DNA from: DAIDAN01 sp049303335
GTDB lineage: Archaea; Aenigmatarchaeota; Aenigmatarchaeia; Aenigmatarchaeales; DAIDAN01
Reading direction: 5' to 3'
Length of the DNA stretch: 51,979 bases
NCBI GenBank assembly: GCA_049303335.1
Contig: JBAQNA010000032.1
Location: 1 to 51,979, forward strand
The notes below the pieces were generated by a model, which made no database searches, was not told the origin of the DNA, and saw nothing but the letters and a program-made list of their open reading frames with translations. Every line of letters starts with the position of its first letter. Within the stretch, counting starts at the first letter, position 1. Of this stretch, positions 22,089 through 30,273 are shown one piece after another. Made by a program: the position numbers and the translations under genes.

Positions 22089-22997
22089 ATGCCAATCATT
22101 GTTCCAGGTTCAAATTCCCTGGCGCTCGCAAAATCCATTTCTGATATCACCGGATTCGGGTTTGCGCAGGTTTCCGCAAGAAAGTTTCCGGACGGCGAAA
22201 GCTATGTCCGCATAGATTCAAAGCTTTCTGCTGACGCGATTATAGTGCAATCCGCGTTTCCAAGCCAGAACGACTCGCTAATCGAACTGGCGCTGCTCGC
22301 CGACGCTGCAAAGGACGCCGGAGCGAAAACATTGAAGGCTGTGATGCCTTACTTTCCATATTCGCGCCAGGACAAGAAGTTCCAGTGCGGCGAAGCATTG
22401 AGCATAAGGGCTGTTGCCAGCATACTGAAATGCGCAGGCATCGGGGAAATAATAACTATAGACGCGCACTTTCACAGGAAGCCTGAAAGATTTGATTTTT
22501 ACGGGATAAGCGCGACAAACGTTTCCGCGGGAAGAATCCTTCTCGATTTTGCCAGAAAAACAATTCCCGACTTTTCTGTAATCGTCCCGGACTTCGGCTC
22601 CTCGGATATAATAGAATTCGCGGGCGGCGGCAAAACATTGAAAAAAGAAAAGATTTGCCCGGGCTGCGGCAGCAATTCGCTGCTGTGCAAATGCGGCGGA
22701 AGCGAGAAAACATACGAGGCAAAAATTTCCGGGGATACGGATTTCGCGGGAAAGAACGTCGTGATACTCGACGACATGATTGCGTCGGGAACAACGATGA
22801 TAAAGGCGATTGAGAAGCTTAGGGGAAGCGGTGCCGCAAAAGTTGGGGCAGTCGCCTCGCATGGACTGTTTTTGAAAGACTCGCTGAAAACTTTGCAGGA
22901 AAAAACAGACCTGCTAGCAGTCACGGACAGCATCCGGACGCCGGTCAGCAAAGTCTCGGTTGCGGGAATTGTCGCGGAAGCGCTGGCAAAAGCCTGA
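22089..22997 (+). CDS. prs: ribose-phosphate pyrophosphokinase with a cysteine-cluster insertion
   Basis: A 302-aa PRPP synthetase, supplying PRPP for purine, pyrimidine and possibly glycolipid pathways. Family motifs are SARKFPDGESYVRI (29-42), PYFPYSRQDKKF (87-98, ATP-binding), IITIDAHFHRKPERFDF (121-137) and the PRPP/ribose-5-phosphate loop VVILDDMIASGTTMIKA (224-240). Between the expected VPDFGSSDIIEF segment and the catalytic flexible loop lies ICPGCGSNSLLCKCGG with C190, C193, C200 and C202, which looks like a small zinc knuckle that typical homologues lack. It may be structural or redox-sensitive. The start is leaderless by promoter geometry. Confidence 0.9.
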   Translation: MPIIVPGSNSLALAKSISDITGFGFAQVSARKFPDGESYVRIDSKLSADAIIVQSAFPSQNDSLIELALLADAAKDAGAKTLKAVMPYFPYSRQDKKFQCGEALSIRAVASILKCAGIGEIITIDAHFHRKPERFDFYGISATNVSAGRILLDFARKTIPDFSVIVPDFGSSDIIEFAGGGKTLKKEKICPGCGSNSLLCKCGGSEKTYEAKISGDTDFAGKNVVILDDMIASGTTMIKAIEKLRGSGAAKVGAVASHGLFLKDSLKTLQEKTDLLAVTDSIRTPVSKVSVAGIVAEALAKA

Positions 22998-23026
22998 AGT
23001 TAATCCGTTATAATTTCAAAATTATT

Positions 23027-23206
23027 CTACTTTAATTCTTTTGCATATTTGAACGTGTCACAATCCGGAAATCCTTCATGACAATTCCCCTGTCCGGTTG
23101 AATAGAATATGGCTCCGCCTTCATTGCCTTTTCCAGATAAAGCAACTATTATCATTTTCTCTGCACCGCAGCCGCCGGTTCCTGAAACAAAATAAGGGCA
23201 TACCAT
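23027..23206 (-). CDS. 59-aa cysteine-containing small protein
   Basis: The minus-strand frame from ATG 23206 to TAG 23027 encodes 59 residues: MVCPYFVSGTGGCGAEKMII, then GKGNEGGAIFYSTGQGNCHE, then GFPDCDTFKYAKELK. Four cysteines (C3, C13, C42, C49) and one histidine could bind zinc or a cluster. Composition is protein-like and hydrophobic strands alternate with glycines. No clear ribosome binding site is visible, so a leaderless start is likely. It is convergent with prs and divergent from the HAD gene. I do not recognise a family. Confidence 0.55.
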   Translation of the reverse strand: MVCPYFVSGTGGCGAEKMIIVALSGKGNEGGAIFYSTGQGNCHEGFPDCDTFKYAKELK

Positions 23207-23281
23207 AAGATTAATTTAACGCGCGCGCTTTTATTCTTTTGTTTTTCCGTGCGGCTGAAACCGGCCAGGCATCAGAAAGCA

Positions 23282-23291
23282 AAATATATAT
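23282..23291 (+). promoter_or_regulatory. TATA box of the HAD hydrolase gene
   Basis: AAATATATAT centred 26-27 nt before the ATG at 23314 predicts a leaderless transcript. Confidence 0.5.
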
Positions 23292-23313
23292 CTTTTCCCG
23301 CCAATAATTCGGT

Positions 23314-23982
23314 ATGATTAATTCTGTCGTTTTTGACTTTAACGGAACGCTTTTCGCGGACACGACCGCGTGCTGGGAGGCGGACAACCATATCCTGAAA
23401 ACTTTTGGCGGCAACAAAATCAGCCTTAAAGAATTCAGGAATACATTCTCTATACCGGCCATAAACTTCTATTCTGTTAACGGATGCGACAAAAACGGGC
23501 TAACAAAAGATTCGGAAAAGCTGGGAAAGATTTTCCACGGGTTCTATGAAAAAAGGGCGGCAAAATTAAGGAGCAGGAAAAATGCAAAAATCGTGCTGAA
23601 ATGGCTGCAGGAAAACGGCATTGACTCCGTAATCTTAAGCAACCATACCGTTGCCGGCATAAACTTCCAGCTTGAGAGGCTTGGAATGAAAAAATATATC
23701 GGCACACTTTTGGCGAACACCGCTCTCGATTCTTCAATGAAAGCCAGAAGCAAGCAGAAGAGGCTGGAGGATTACATAAAAACAAACAGCCTCCGGAAAG
23801 AAGGCATCATCATAATCGGCGACACGTGCGAGGAAATAGAGATCGGCAGGATTGCGGGCATAAGGACTGTTGCAATCACGGGCGGCTATTATTCTGAAGC
23901 GCGCCTCAGAAAAGGAAAACCCGATTTTATGATTAGCGGTTTGAAAGAATTGATCGGCATTATCAGGGAAATAAATAGCTGA
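23314..23982 (+). CDS. HAD-superfamily hydrolase
   Basis: A 222-aa phosphatase-type HAD protein. Motif I is VVFDFNGTL with nucleophile D8; the usual second aspartate is N10, a substitution seen in some HAD families. Motif II is VILSNHTV, and the motif III/IV region is IIIIGDTCEEIEIGRIAG followed by RTVAITGGYYSEARL, as in phosphoglycolate phosphatase-like enzymes. A helical cap lies between residues 15 and 80. The substrate cannot be assigned. It precedes purL in the same direction by 29 bp and may be cotranscribed with purLQ, which would hint at a nucleotide-related substrate, but this is inference. Confidence 0.82.
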   Translation: MINSVVFDFNGTLFADTTACWEADNHILKTFGGNKISLKEFRNTFSIPAINFYSVNGCDKNGLTKDSEKLGKIFHGFYEKRAAKLRSRKNAKIVLKWLQENGIDSVILSNHTVAGINFQLERLGMKKYIGTLLANTALDSSMKARSKQKRLEDYIKTNSLRKEGIIIIGDTCEEIEIGRIAGIRTVAITGGYYSEARLRKGKPDFMISGLKELIGIIREINS

Positions 23983-24011
23983 TTATTCATGTTGTTAAAA
24001 ACGGTGGTTTG

Positions 24012-26987
24012 ATGGCACACAAAATAGAAATCATTTCCAAAATTCATGACGCGCGCGCGGAAGTCAGGAAAAGAAAGATTGAGTCGTTCGGCTTCTCCGG
24101 AAAAATAAAAAATGTTCAGATAGCCGACGTTTACACCATAGACGCAAGCCCTGACGGCTCGCAGCTGGAAAAAATCGCGTCAATGCTTTCAAATCCAGTC
24201 ATCCAGAAAACTTTTATCGGCTCTTGCGCGCCGGAAGATTTTGACTGGGCGATCGAAATCGGCTTTCTTCCCGGAGTCAAGGACAACGTCGCGGCGACCG
24301 CGCAGGAAAGCATCGAAGACCTTTTGAAAATAAAATTTTCCGCGGAAGAAGGCGCCTATACTTCGCAGATAACTTTTATCGGCGGCAGCCTGTCCAGGGA
24401 GGATGCAGTCGCGATAGCGGGGCGTATGGCAAACCCGCTTATCCAGAGAATTCACATAAAAAGTTTTGGCGAATTCAAAAAAGAAAACGGAATGGGAACA
24501 GTGGTGCCGAAAGTGAGGCTGAACGAAAAGCCTTCCGCCGGCACTGTCAATATTTCCGGCGCTTCCGACGAGGAGCTGGCAAAGATAGGGAAGCAGGGAA
24601 TCGCGAACGCTGACGGCTCGAGAAGGGGGCCGCTCGCGCTGGACTTGACTTATATGAAAACCATCCAAAAATATTTTCAGGAAAAAGGTAGAGACCCTAC
24701 CGATGTGGAGTTAGAATCAATAGCGCAGACCTGGTCCGAACATTGCAAACACACTATTTTCGCGGACCCTATGGACGAGGTAAAGGAAGGATTGTACAAA
24801 ACATACATCAAGGCCGCTACAAACACAATAAGGCAGCGGAAAGAGGAAAAGGATTTTTGCGTTTCCGTTTTCACGGACAACGCGGGAGCGATTATTTTTG
24901 ACGAGGATTATCTGGTGACGGACAAGGCCGAGACCCACAACAGCCCGTCCGCGCTCAACCCTTTCGGCGGGGCAATCACCGGAATAGTGGGAGTGAACAG
25001 GGACGCCATCGGATTCGGGCTCGGGGCAAAGCCGATCATCAACAGGTTTGGTTTCTGTTTCGCTGACCCGAACGATGAAAAGCCTTTGTACAAGAGCGCG
25101 GGGCTCGCGCAAAAGATGCTCCCGCCGAGAATGATTATTGACGGAGTCATACAGGGAGTCAATTCCGGCGGGAACTGCTCGGGAATTCCGACGCCGCAGG
25201 GATTCGTAGTGTTTGACAGCAGGTACAAGGGCAAGCCTCTTGTGTTTGTGGGAACGGTCGGCCTGATACCGAGAAAAAGCGCGGGAAGGCTGTCGCACGA
25301 GAAGGAGGCAAAAGCAGGCGATTATATCGTAATGGCCGGAGGAAGGGTTGGCAAGGACGGCATTCACGGGGCGACTTTCTCTTCGGAGGCTATGGATTCC
25401 GGCAGCCCCGCAACCGCGGTGCAGATAGGCGACCCCATCACGCAGAAAAAAATGAGCGACGCAATCGTGAAGGAGGCGAGAGACCTGGGATTGTACACAA
25501 GCATCACGGACAACGGCGCGGGCGGGCTGTCGTGTTCGGTTGCGGAGATGTCCAGGGAATGCAACGGCTGTTTCGTGAAGCTGGATTCCGTGCCGCTGAA
25601 ATATCCGGGTCTCAAGCCCTGGGAAATCTGGATTTCCGAATCGCAGGAAAGGATGACGCTTTCCGTGCCGAAGGAAAAATGGGAGCAATTTTCGGAGCTG
25701 ATGAAAAGAAGAGGCGTGGAAGCTTCAATAATCGGCGAGTTCACGGATTCCGGAAAATGCGTTGTCGAATATGGCGGCGGGATTGTCATGGATGTTGGCA
25801 TGGAATTCCTGCACGACGGGCTGCCTGAAAGGCCGATGCAGACAAAATACACAAAACCGATAAATGAAGAGCCCGAATTTGAAGAGCCTGAAAATCTCGC
25901 GCAATCGCTTCATAAAATTCTTGCAAGACTCAATGTTGCAAGCTTTGAATTCATCTCGCAGCAGTACGACCACGAGGTGCAGGGAAGCTCCGTCATCAAG
26001 CCGCTGCAGGGAAGGGGAAGAATTAACGGGGACGCTTCCGTGACAAGGCCTGTTCTCTCTTCCGAAAAAGGTGTTGTAATATCGCAGGGAATAAATCCCT
26101 CGTACAGCGATATTGACGCTTACCACATGGCCGCGTGCGCGATTGACACCGCGATAAGAAACGCGATAGCCGCGGGCGCGGACATCGAGAATCTTGCGCT
26201 CATGGACAACTTCTGCTGGTGCAGCTCAACCGAGCCCGAGAGGCTGGGGCAGCTGAAGGAAGCGGTGAAAGCCTGTTACGATTACGCGATCGCATACGGG
26301 ACGCCTTTCATCTCCGGCAAGGACAGCATGTTCAACGACTTCAAGGGATTTGACGAGAGCGGCAATCCCGTAAAAATTTCAATACCGCCGACGCTTCTTG
26401 TCTCTTCAATCGGCGTCATGCAGGATGCAAGAAAAGCCGTCTCGATTGACGCGAAATTCGAGGGGGACTTGGTTTATGTTTTGGGGGAGACGCATGACGA
26501 ATTGGGGGGCTCCGAATATTTCGCAATGGCGGGCGCGGAAAAAGGAAAACAATTTATCGGAAACTGCGTTCCGAAGGTTGACGCAGGAAAAAACAAAAAG
26601 CTTTATTCGGCGCTCTCAAAAGCGATTGAAGAAGAAATTGTTGCGTCTGCGATAAGCGTTCACAGGGGCGGGCTTGCTGTCGCGCTTGCGAAAACGGCAA
26701 TGTCCGGAATGACGGGGATGGAAATAAATCTGGAGAATGTTCCGGCTTCCGCTTCAAGAAACGATTTCGTTTTGTTCTCGGAGTCGCAGGGGAGAATTGT
26801 TGCCACGGTTGCGCCGCAGAACAAGGAGAAGTTTGAGAAATTGATGGAAGGAAACGCGTTCGCGCAGATAGGAATTATCAAAGCTGACGACTCGTTCATA
26901 ATAAAAGGAAAAGGCGGGAAGGAAATTGTCAGCACAAATCTTAATTCGATGTTGCAGTCGCATAAAAATACTTTCGCGGGTTTTTAA
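24012..26987 (+). CDS. purL: phosphoribosylformylglycinamidine synthase, PurL with fused PurS-like domains
   Basis: A 991-aa enzyme of purine synthesis that converts FGAR to FGAM using ammonia from the PurQ glutaminase. The catalytic part begins near residue 205 (LDLTYMKTIQKYFQEKGRDP, TDVELESIAQTWSEHCKHT). The glycine-rich and ATP motifs ETHNSPSALNPFGGAITGIVG, ITDNGAGGLSCSVAEM and FISGKDSMFNDF follow. The N-terminal ~200 residues contain two similar halves (PVIQKTFIG and PLIQRIHIKS) that look like a duplicated PurS-like domain, as in the large bacterial PurL. The glutaminase domain is absent and encoded separately, so this is an intermediate architecture. A GGTGG site precedes the ATG at 24012; TTG at 24009 is an alternative. 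Confidence 0.93.
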   Translation: MAHKIEIISKIHDARAEVRKRKIESFGFSGKIKNVQIADVYTIDASPDGSQLEKIASMLSNPVIQKTFIGSCAPEDFDWAIEIGFLPGVKDNVAATAQESIEDLLKIKFSAEEGAYTSQITFIGGSLSREDAVAIAGRMANPLIQRIHIKSFGEFKKENGMGTVVPKVRLNEKPSAGTVNISGASDEELAKIGKQGIANADGSRRGPLALDLTYMKTIQKYFQEKGRDPTDVELESIAQTWSEHCKHTIFADPMDEVKEGLYKTYIKAATNTIRQRKEEKDFCVSVFTDNAGAIIFDEDYLVTDKAETHNSPSALNPFGGAITGIVGVNRDAIGFGLGAKPIINRFGFCFADPNDEKPLYKSAGLAQKMLPPRMIIDGVIQGVNSGGNCSGIPTPQGFVVFDSRYKGKPLVFVGTVGLIPRKSAGRLSHEKEAKAGDYIVMAGGRVGKDGIHGATFSSEAMDSGSPATAVQIGDPITQKKMSDAIVKEARDLGLYTSITDNGAGGLSCSVAEMSRECNGCFVKLDSVPLKYPGLKPWEIWISESQERMTLSVPKEKWEQFSELMKRRGVEASIIGEFTDSGKCVVEYGGGIVMDVGMEFLHDGLPERPMQTKYTKPINEEPEFEEPENLAQSLHKILARLNVASFEFISQQYDHEVQGSSVIKPLQGRGRINGDASVTRPVLSSEKGVVISQGINPSYSDIDAYHMAACAIDTAIRNAIAAGADIENLALMDNFCWCSSTEPERLGQLKEAVKACYDYAIAYGTPFISGKDSMFNDFKGFDESGNPVKISIPPTLLVSSIGVMQDARKAVSIDAKFEGDLVYVLGETHDELGGSEYFAMAGAEKGKQFIGNCVPKVDAGKNKKLYSALSKAIEEEIVASAISVHRGGLAVALAKTAMSGMTGMEINLENVPASASRNDFVLFSESQGRIVATVAPQNKEKFEKLMEGNAFAQIGIIKADDSFIIKGKGGKEIVSTNLNSMLQSHKNTFAGF

Positions 26988-26988
26988 C

Positions 26989-27780
26989 ATGGCAAACGTC
27001 TTGGTGCTCACAGGATATGGGATAAACTGCGATGAGGAAACAAAGTTCGCATTCGAGAAGGCCGGCGCGAAAGCGGACATAGTGCACGTGAACGACTTGA
27101 TTGACGGCAGGAAAAAGCTTTCCGACTATCGGGTTCTCGCGTTTCCCGGCGGCTTCTCGTACGGGGATGACACGGGCTCGGGCAATGCTTTGGCAAACAA
27201 AATAAAAAATCATTTGTGGAGCGAAATCCGGAAATTTGTTGAGGGGGACAATCTCGTAATCGGCATATGCAACGGCTTTCAGGTTCTTGTGAACCTCGGC
27301 CTGCTGCCCGCTCTCGACGGTTATGGGAAGAGGCAGGTTGCCCTTGTGCACAACGACTCGGCCAGATACACAGACAGGTGGGTTGACTTGCAGTTTTCCG
27401 GCAACAGTCCTTGGACAAAAAATATTGGCACGATGAGCCTGCCGATTGCGCACGGCGAGGGAAAGTTCTATGCGGAGCCCGCGATGCTGAAACTTCTTGC
27501 CGAGAAGAATCTCGTTGCCGCGAAATACGTTTACGGGGAAATCTGCAAACACCAGAACCTGAAGGCGAACCCGAACGGCGCGCTTGATGACATCGCGGGA
27601 ATCACGGACAAGTCCGGAAGAATAATCGGGATGATGCCGCATCCGGAGCGCGCCATCTCTTTCACGCACCTTCCGCACTGGACTTTGCTGAAAGAAAAAT
27701 TAAAAAGGGAAGGCAAGCCGCTGCCGGAGGAAGGGCCGGGATTGCAAATATTCAGGAATGCGGCGGAATATTTCAAATAG
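26989..27780 (+). CDS. purQ: FGAM synthase glutaminase subunit PurQ
   Basis: A 263-aa class I glutamine amidotransferase that supplies ammonia to PurL. The nucleophile is the cysteine in GICNGFQVL; the oxyanion region is FPGGFSYGDD; the remaining triad residues are in MMPHPERA (His and Glu). Length exceeds typical bacterial PurQ (about 225 aa) and resembles the C-terminal glutaminase of large PurL, with the HGEGKFY loop. It starts one base after the purL stop, so the pair is translationally coupled. An upstream reading frame to 26926 would overlap purL and is rejected. Confidence 0.95.
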   Translation: MANVLVLTGYGINCDEETKFAFEKAGAKADIVHVNDLIDGRKKLSDYRVLAFPGGFSYGDDTGSGNALANKIKNHLWSEIRKFVEGDNLVIGICNGFQVLVNLGLLPALDGYGKRQVALVHNDSARYTDRWVDLQFSGNSPWTKNIGTMSLPIAHGEGKFYAEPAMLKLLAEKNLVAAKYVYGEICKHQNLKANPNGALDDIAGITDKSGRIIGMMPHPERAISFTHLPHWTLLKEKLKREGKPLPEEGPGLQIFRNAAEYFK

Positions 27781-27812
27781 GTTAAAATTAATTGATTCTG
27801 CTTTTTTTATTT

Positions 27813-28787
27813 TCACGCAACAGCTTCCGCCATCAGTTCATCCGCCTTTTTCATAAGCTTCCCGTATTCTCCCAATCCTTCTTTGTCAACCTGATAGCCC
27901 CACTTGCCTAAAGGCTTCCAATTCTTTGAATTTATTTTTGAATAAACGTTTCCTTCTTTGTCGCGCCCGAATTTTTCTTCTGCATTATTGTAAAGCCCGA
28001 ACGGCACAATCACCCAGTCTCCCCTTTGCTTGAGAATATCCTGCAGATTGCCGCAGTATTCCTTCTTTGCCTCTTCCATGGTTTCAAACGTTTTTCCTTC
28101 CTGTTTTTTCCATTCGATAAAAGTATTCAATATCCCTTCATTGTCCATTCCGCTTTTTCTCCAGCCTTCGGGAAGAGCCTCGCCCGTATTAACCCATTCG
28201 GACTGCGCAATGAATTTTCCATGGTCAAGAACCACATCCACCATCTGGAGCGTTGATCTTATCTTTTGCTCCCCGAGGTCAAAAGCCTGCTGCACCGCGC
28301 CCATCGTTCCGCCTATGTTTATCGGGTCGCGCGAAGGATGGACATTTGTTCCGAATACGCCTTTCTCTTTGTAATACTCGATAAATTTGCTGCTTAACTT
28401 CCTGTCCCAGCCAAGAAGCGCAAAATGGTCCACTTTGTGTTTTTCGCGCTCTAACCTGTCTAAAATAACAGAATCGTATTCTGGCCTGTGTTCTTCATTG
28501 TTGGGCTTGACCCCGAGCGCGTCAAAAAAGTCTTTTGACGAAACAACAACTTCCGGTATTTTAGGCTCCCTGTTTCTTGCATAACCCAGTCCTTTTGCTT
28601 CTGGCTTATTGCACACAACCGCGGAAAATTCAAAAGGCTTCTTTTCTATTATGCCATTTTCATAAAGAATATCAAACTTGCCCTGAACTTTAAGGGCTTC
28701 ACGAAAATTCGTGCCCGAACCTGAAATCGCGGCGGCAGTATTCATCGGAAGGTTTCCGGAATAAATCGGAATAATCTCACCTGACAT
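27813..28787 (-). CDS. divergent PurN-like formyltransferase-fold protein
   Basis: A 324-aa protein with the glycinamide ribonucleotide formyltransferase fold. AAAISGSGTNFREAL is the phosphate-binding start; VDHFALLGWDRKLS matches the folate-side segment; GTNVHPSRDP supplies the catalytic N148 and H150, and VVLDHGKFIAQSEW supplies D188. It is much longer than PurN (about 200 aa), with insertions around residues 75-110 and a 110-residue C-terminal extension (TFIEWKKQEGKTF and onward). Its position between purQ and purM, on the opposite strand, supports a purine-pathway formyl transfer role, but the substrate may differ. I chose the ATG at 28787, 26 nt from a TATA box; ATG 28745 and an upstream start at 28859 are alternatives. 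Confidence 0.65.
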   Translation of the reverse strand: MSGEIIPIYSGNLPMNTAAAISGSGTNFREALKVQGKFDILYENGIIEKKPFEFSAVVCNKPEAKGLGYARNREPKIPEVVVSSKDFFDALGVKPNNEEHRPEYDSVILDRLEREKHKVDHFALLGWDRKLSSKFIEYYKEKGVFGTNVHPSRDPINIGGTMGAVQQAFDLGEQKIRSTLQMVDVVLDHGKFIAQSEWVNTGEALPEGWRKSGMDNEGILNTFIEWKKQEGKTFETMEEAKKEYCGNLQDILKQRGDWVIVPFGLYNNAEEKFGRDKEGNVYSKINSKNWKPLGKWGYQVDKEGLGEYGKLMKKADELMAEAVA

Positions 28788-28810
28788 GAAAATTATAATG
28801 GAAACAAAAA

Positions 28811-28818
28811 GATAAATA
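28811..28818. promoter_or_regulatory. TATA-like box apparently shared by the purN-like gene and purM
   Basis: GATAAATA read on the plus strand lies 39 nt before the purM ATG (28852); read on the minus strand (TATTTATC) it lies about 26 nt before the purN-like ATG (28787). No second TATA box is obvious in the 64-bp interval, so one element may drive both directions. Confidence 0.4.
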
Positions 28819-28851
28819 CGCGCTGTAACATTTAGAACTTGAGAGATTCTT

Positions 28852-29961
28852 ATGACCACCTACGCAGAATCCGGAGTTGACATCGACCTGGAGGGCGACG
28901 TGTCGAAAATTCTTTACAACGCTGCGAAGCGGACTTGGGAGAACAGGAAGGGAAGGCTCGGCGAGGTTGTTGTTCCTTTTGACGACTTCAGCGGAGTCCG
29001 CGCGATAGACGTTTCCAACCTTCCGAAAGGAACCTTGATGAACATCAATTTTGACGGGGTCGGAACGAAGGCGGAGCTGGCGCAGCGGGTCGGAGACCAC
29101 AGGACAATGGCGTTCGATCTTTTCGCAATGGTCTGCGATGATGCCGTAGTTCGCGGCGCGGAGCCTGTTCTTGTCGGCTCAATTCTTGACGTGAACACGC
29201 TTTTCACGAAAGGCGGAACATTCATCGAGCAGGTCAAACAGCTGGCTGAAGGTTATGTTAACGCTGCAAAAGAGGCGAATGTTGCAATTGTGAACGGCGA
29301 GCTTGCGGAGCTGGGAAGCGCTGTCTCCGGCTACGGCCCTTTCAATTATAACTGGGGCTCCGCGGTTGTCTGGTTCGCAAAAAAAGAAAGAATGTTCACG
29401 GGGCGCGAACTCAAAGCCGGTGATGTCCTTGTCGGACTGCAGGAGGAGGGATTCAGGTCGAACGGGCTTTCGCTTGCAAGAAAAGTTTTGGAGAGCGCGC
29501 ACGGCAAAGATTGGCATATTCAAAATGAAAATCTCGCGAAACAGGCTTTGCACCCGTCAAGGATTTATTGCAGCGCAGTCTGCGAAATGTTCGGCGGCTT
29601 CGACAGAGAGCCGAAAGCGGAAGTGCGCGGAGTCGCGCACATAACAGGCGGCGGGATTCCGGAAAAAGTCGGAAGGATGCTGAAGCCTTCGGGATTGGGC
29701 GCGGTCATCGACTCGCCGTTCGAGCCGTCCCCGCTGATGAAATACTGCCAGGAAGCCGGGAAGATAGAGGATAGGGAAGCATACCGCGCCTGGAACATGG
29801 GGCAGGGAATGGTTGTCGCTTCACCCGAGCCGGAGAGCGTAATGAAAATAGCGAAGCATCACAACATAGGCGCGAAGATAATCGGCAAAATAACAGCGGA
29901 AAGCGGAATCAGGATAAGGAATATGGGATTCTTCTCGAAAAGCGAGATGCTAAAGTTCTAG
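28852..29961 (+). CDS. purM: phosphoribosylformylglycinamidine cyclo-ligase PurM (AIR synthetase)
   Basis: A 369-aa ATP-dependent enzyme that closes FGAM to AIR, the step after PurLQ. Family motifs visible are NINFDGVGTKAELAQ (metal and substrate loop), FDLFAMVCDDAVVRGAEPV, VNGELAELGSAV, GLQEEGFRSNGLSLARKVL and VAHITGGGIPEKVGRML. The region WNMGQGMVVASPEPE is the usual end of the core. It is slightly longer than bacterial PurM (about 345 aa). With purL and purQ it gives three consecutive steps of the pathway; purF and purD are not in this window. It is divergent from the purN-like gene and may share its TATA box. Confidence 0.95.
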   Translation: MTTYAESGVDIDLEGDVSKILYNAAKRTWENRKGRLGEVVVPFDDFSGVRAIDVSNLPKGTLMNINFDGVGTKAELAQRVGDHRTMAFDLFAMVCDDAVVRGAEPVLVGSILDVNTLFTKGGTFIEQVKQLAEGYVNAAKEANVAIVNGELAELGSAVSGYGPFNYNWGSAVVWFAKKERMFTGRELKAGDVLVGLQEEGFRSNGLSLARKVLESAHGKDWHIQNENLAKQALHPSRIYCSAVCEMFGGFDREPKAEVRGVAHITGGGIPEKVGRMLKPSGLGAVIDSPFEPSPLMKYCQEAGKIEDREAYRAWNMGQGMVVASPEPESVMKIAKHHNIGAKIIGKITAESGIRIRNMGFFSKSEMLKF

Positions 29962-29999
29962 GATATAACTATTTATTTCTTTGATTGCAATATATTCGT

Positions 30000-30272
30000 A
30001 TGTTAAGCGGAGAATTGAAAGAAGCTGTCATGAAAGTCGGCTTGGAATTATACGACCAGACGGAAGTCATGAAGCAGGAGCCGTCCTACCGTAAATTGGT
30101 CGCTGCGCTTGACGGAAGAATGAAAAAACCTGTTGTTGACAAGGCTCTTGATATTCTTTCCGACATAACTTTAGTTGAAGAACCCTGCTGCGGAAATAAG
30201 TTTCAGTATTCTCTTTCAAAAGAAGGCAGAGATTTCTTTAAGACGATATACAATAAAGTGATTTTAACCTGA
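30000..30272 (+). CDS. small winged-helix-like hypothetical protein
   Basis: A 90-aa protein not assigned to a family. Helix-rich N-terminal part (LSGELKEAVMKVGLELYDQT), a putative recognition-type helix (KKPVVDKALDILSDI), and a hairpin-like LVEEPCCGNKFQYSLSKEGRDFF resemble a winged helix in which the wing precedes the last helix. A CC pair at about residues 62-63 is the only cysteine feature. The ATG at 30000 is preferred to a TTG at 29985 because no ribosome binding site favours the latter. It directly follows purM and ends one base before the convergent topA stop. Confidence 0.55.
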   Translation: MLSGELKEAVMKVGLELYDQTEVMKQEPSYRKLVAALDGRMKKPVVDKALDILSDITLVEEPCCGNKFQYSLSKEGRDFFKTIYNKVILT

Positions 30273-30273
30273 T

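Noticed and set aside
24717..25688. Open frame antisense to purL (323 codons)
   Set aside because: It is a shadow of purL codon bias; composition is not protein-like and it has no promoter or ribosome binding site.
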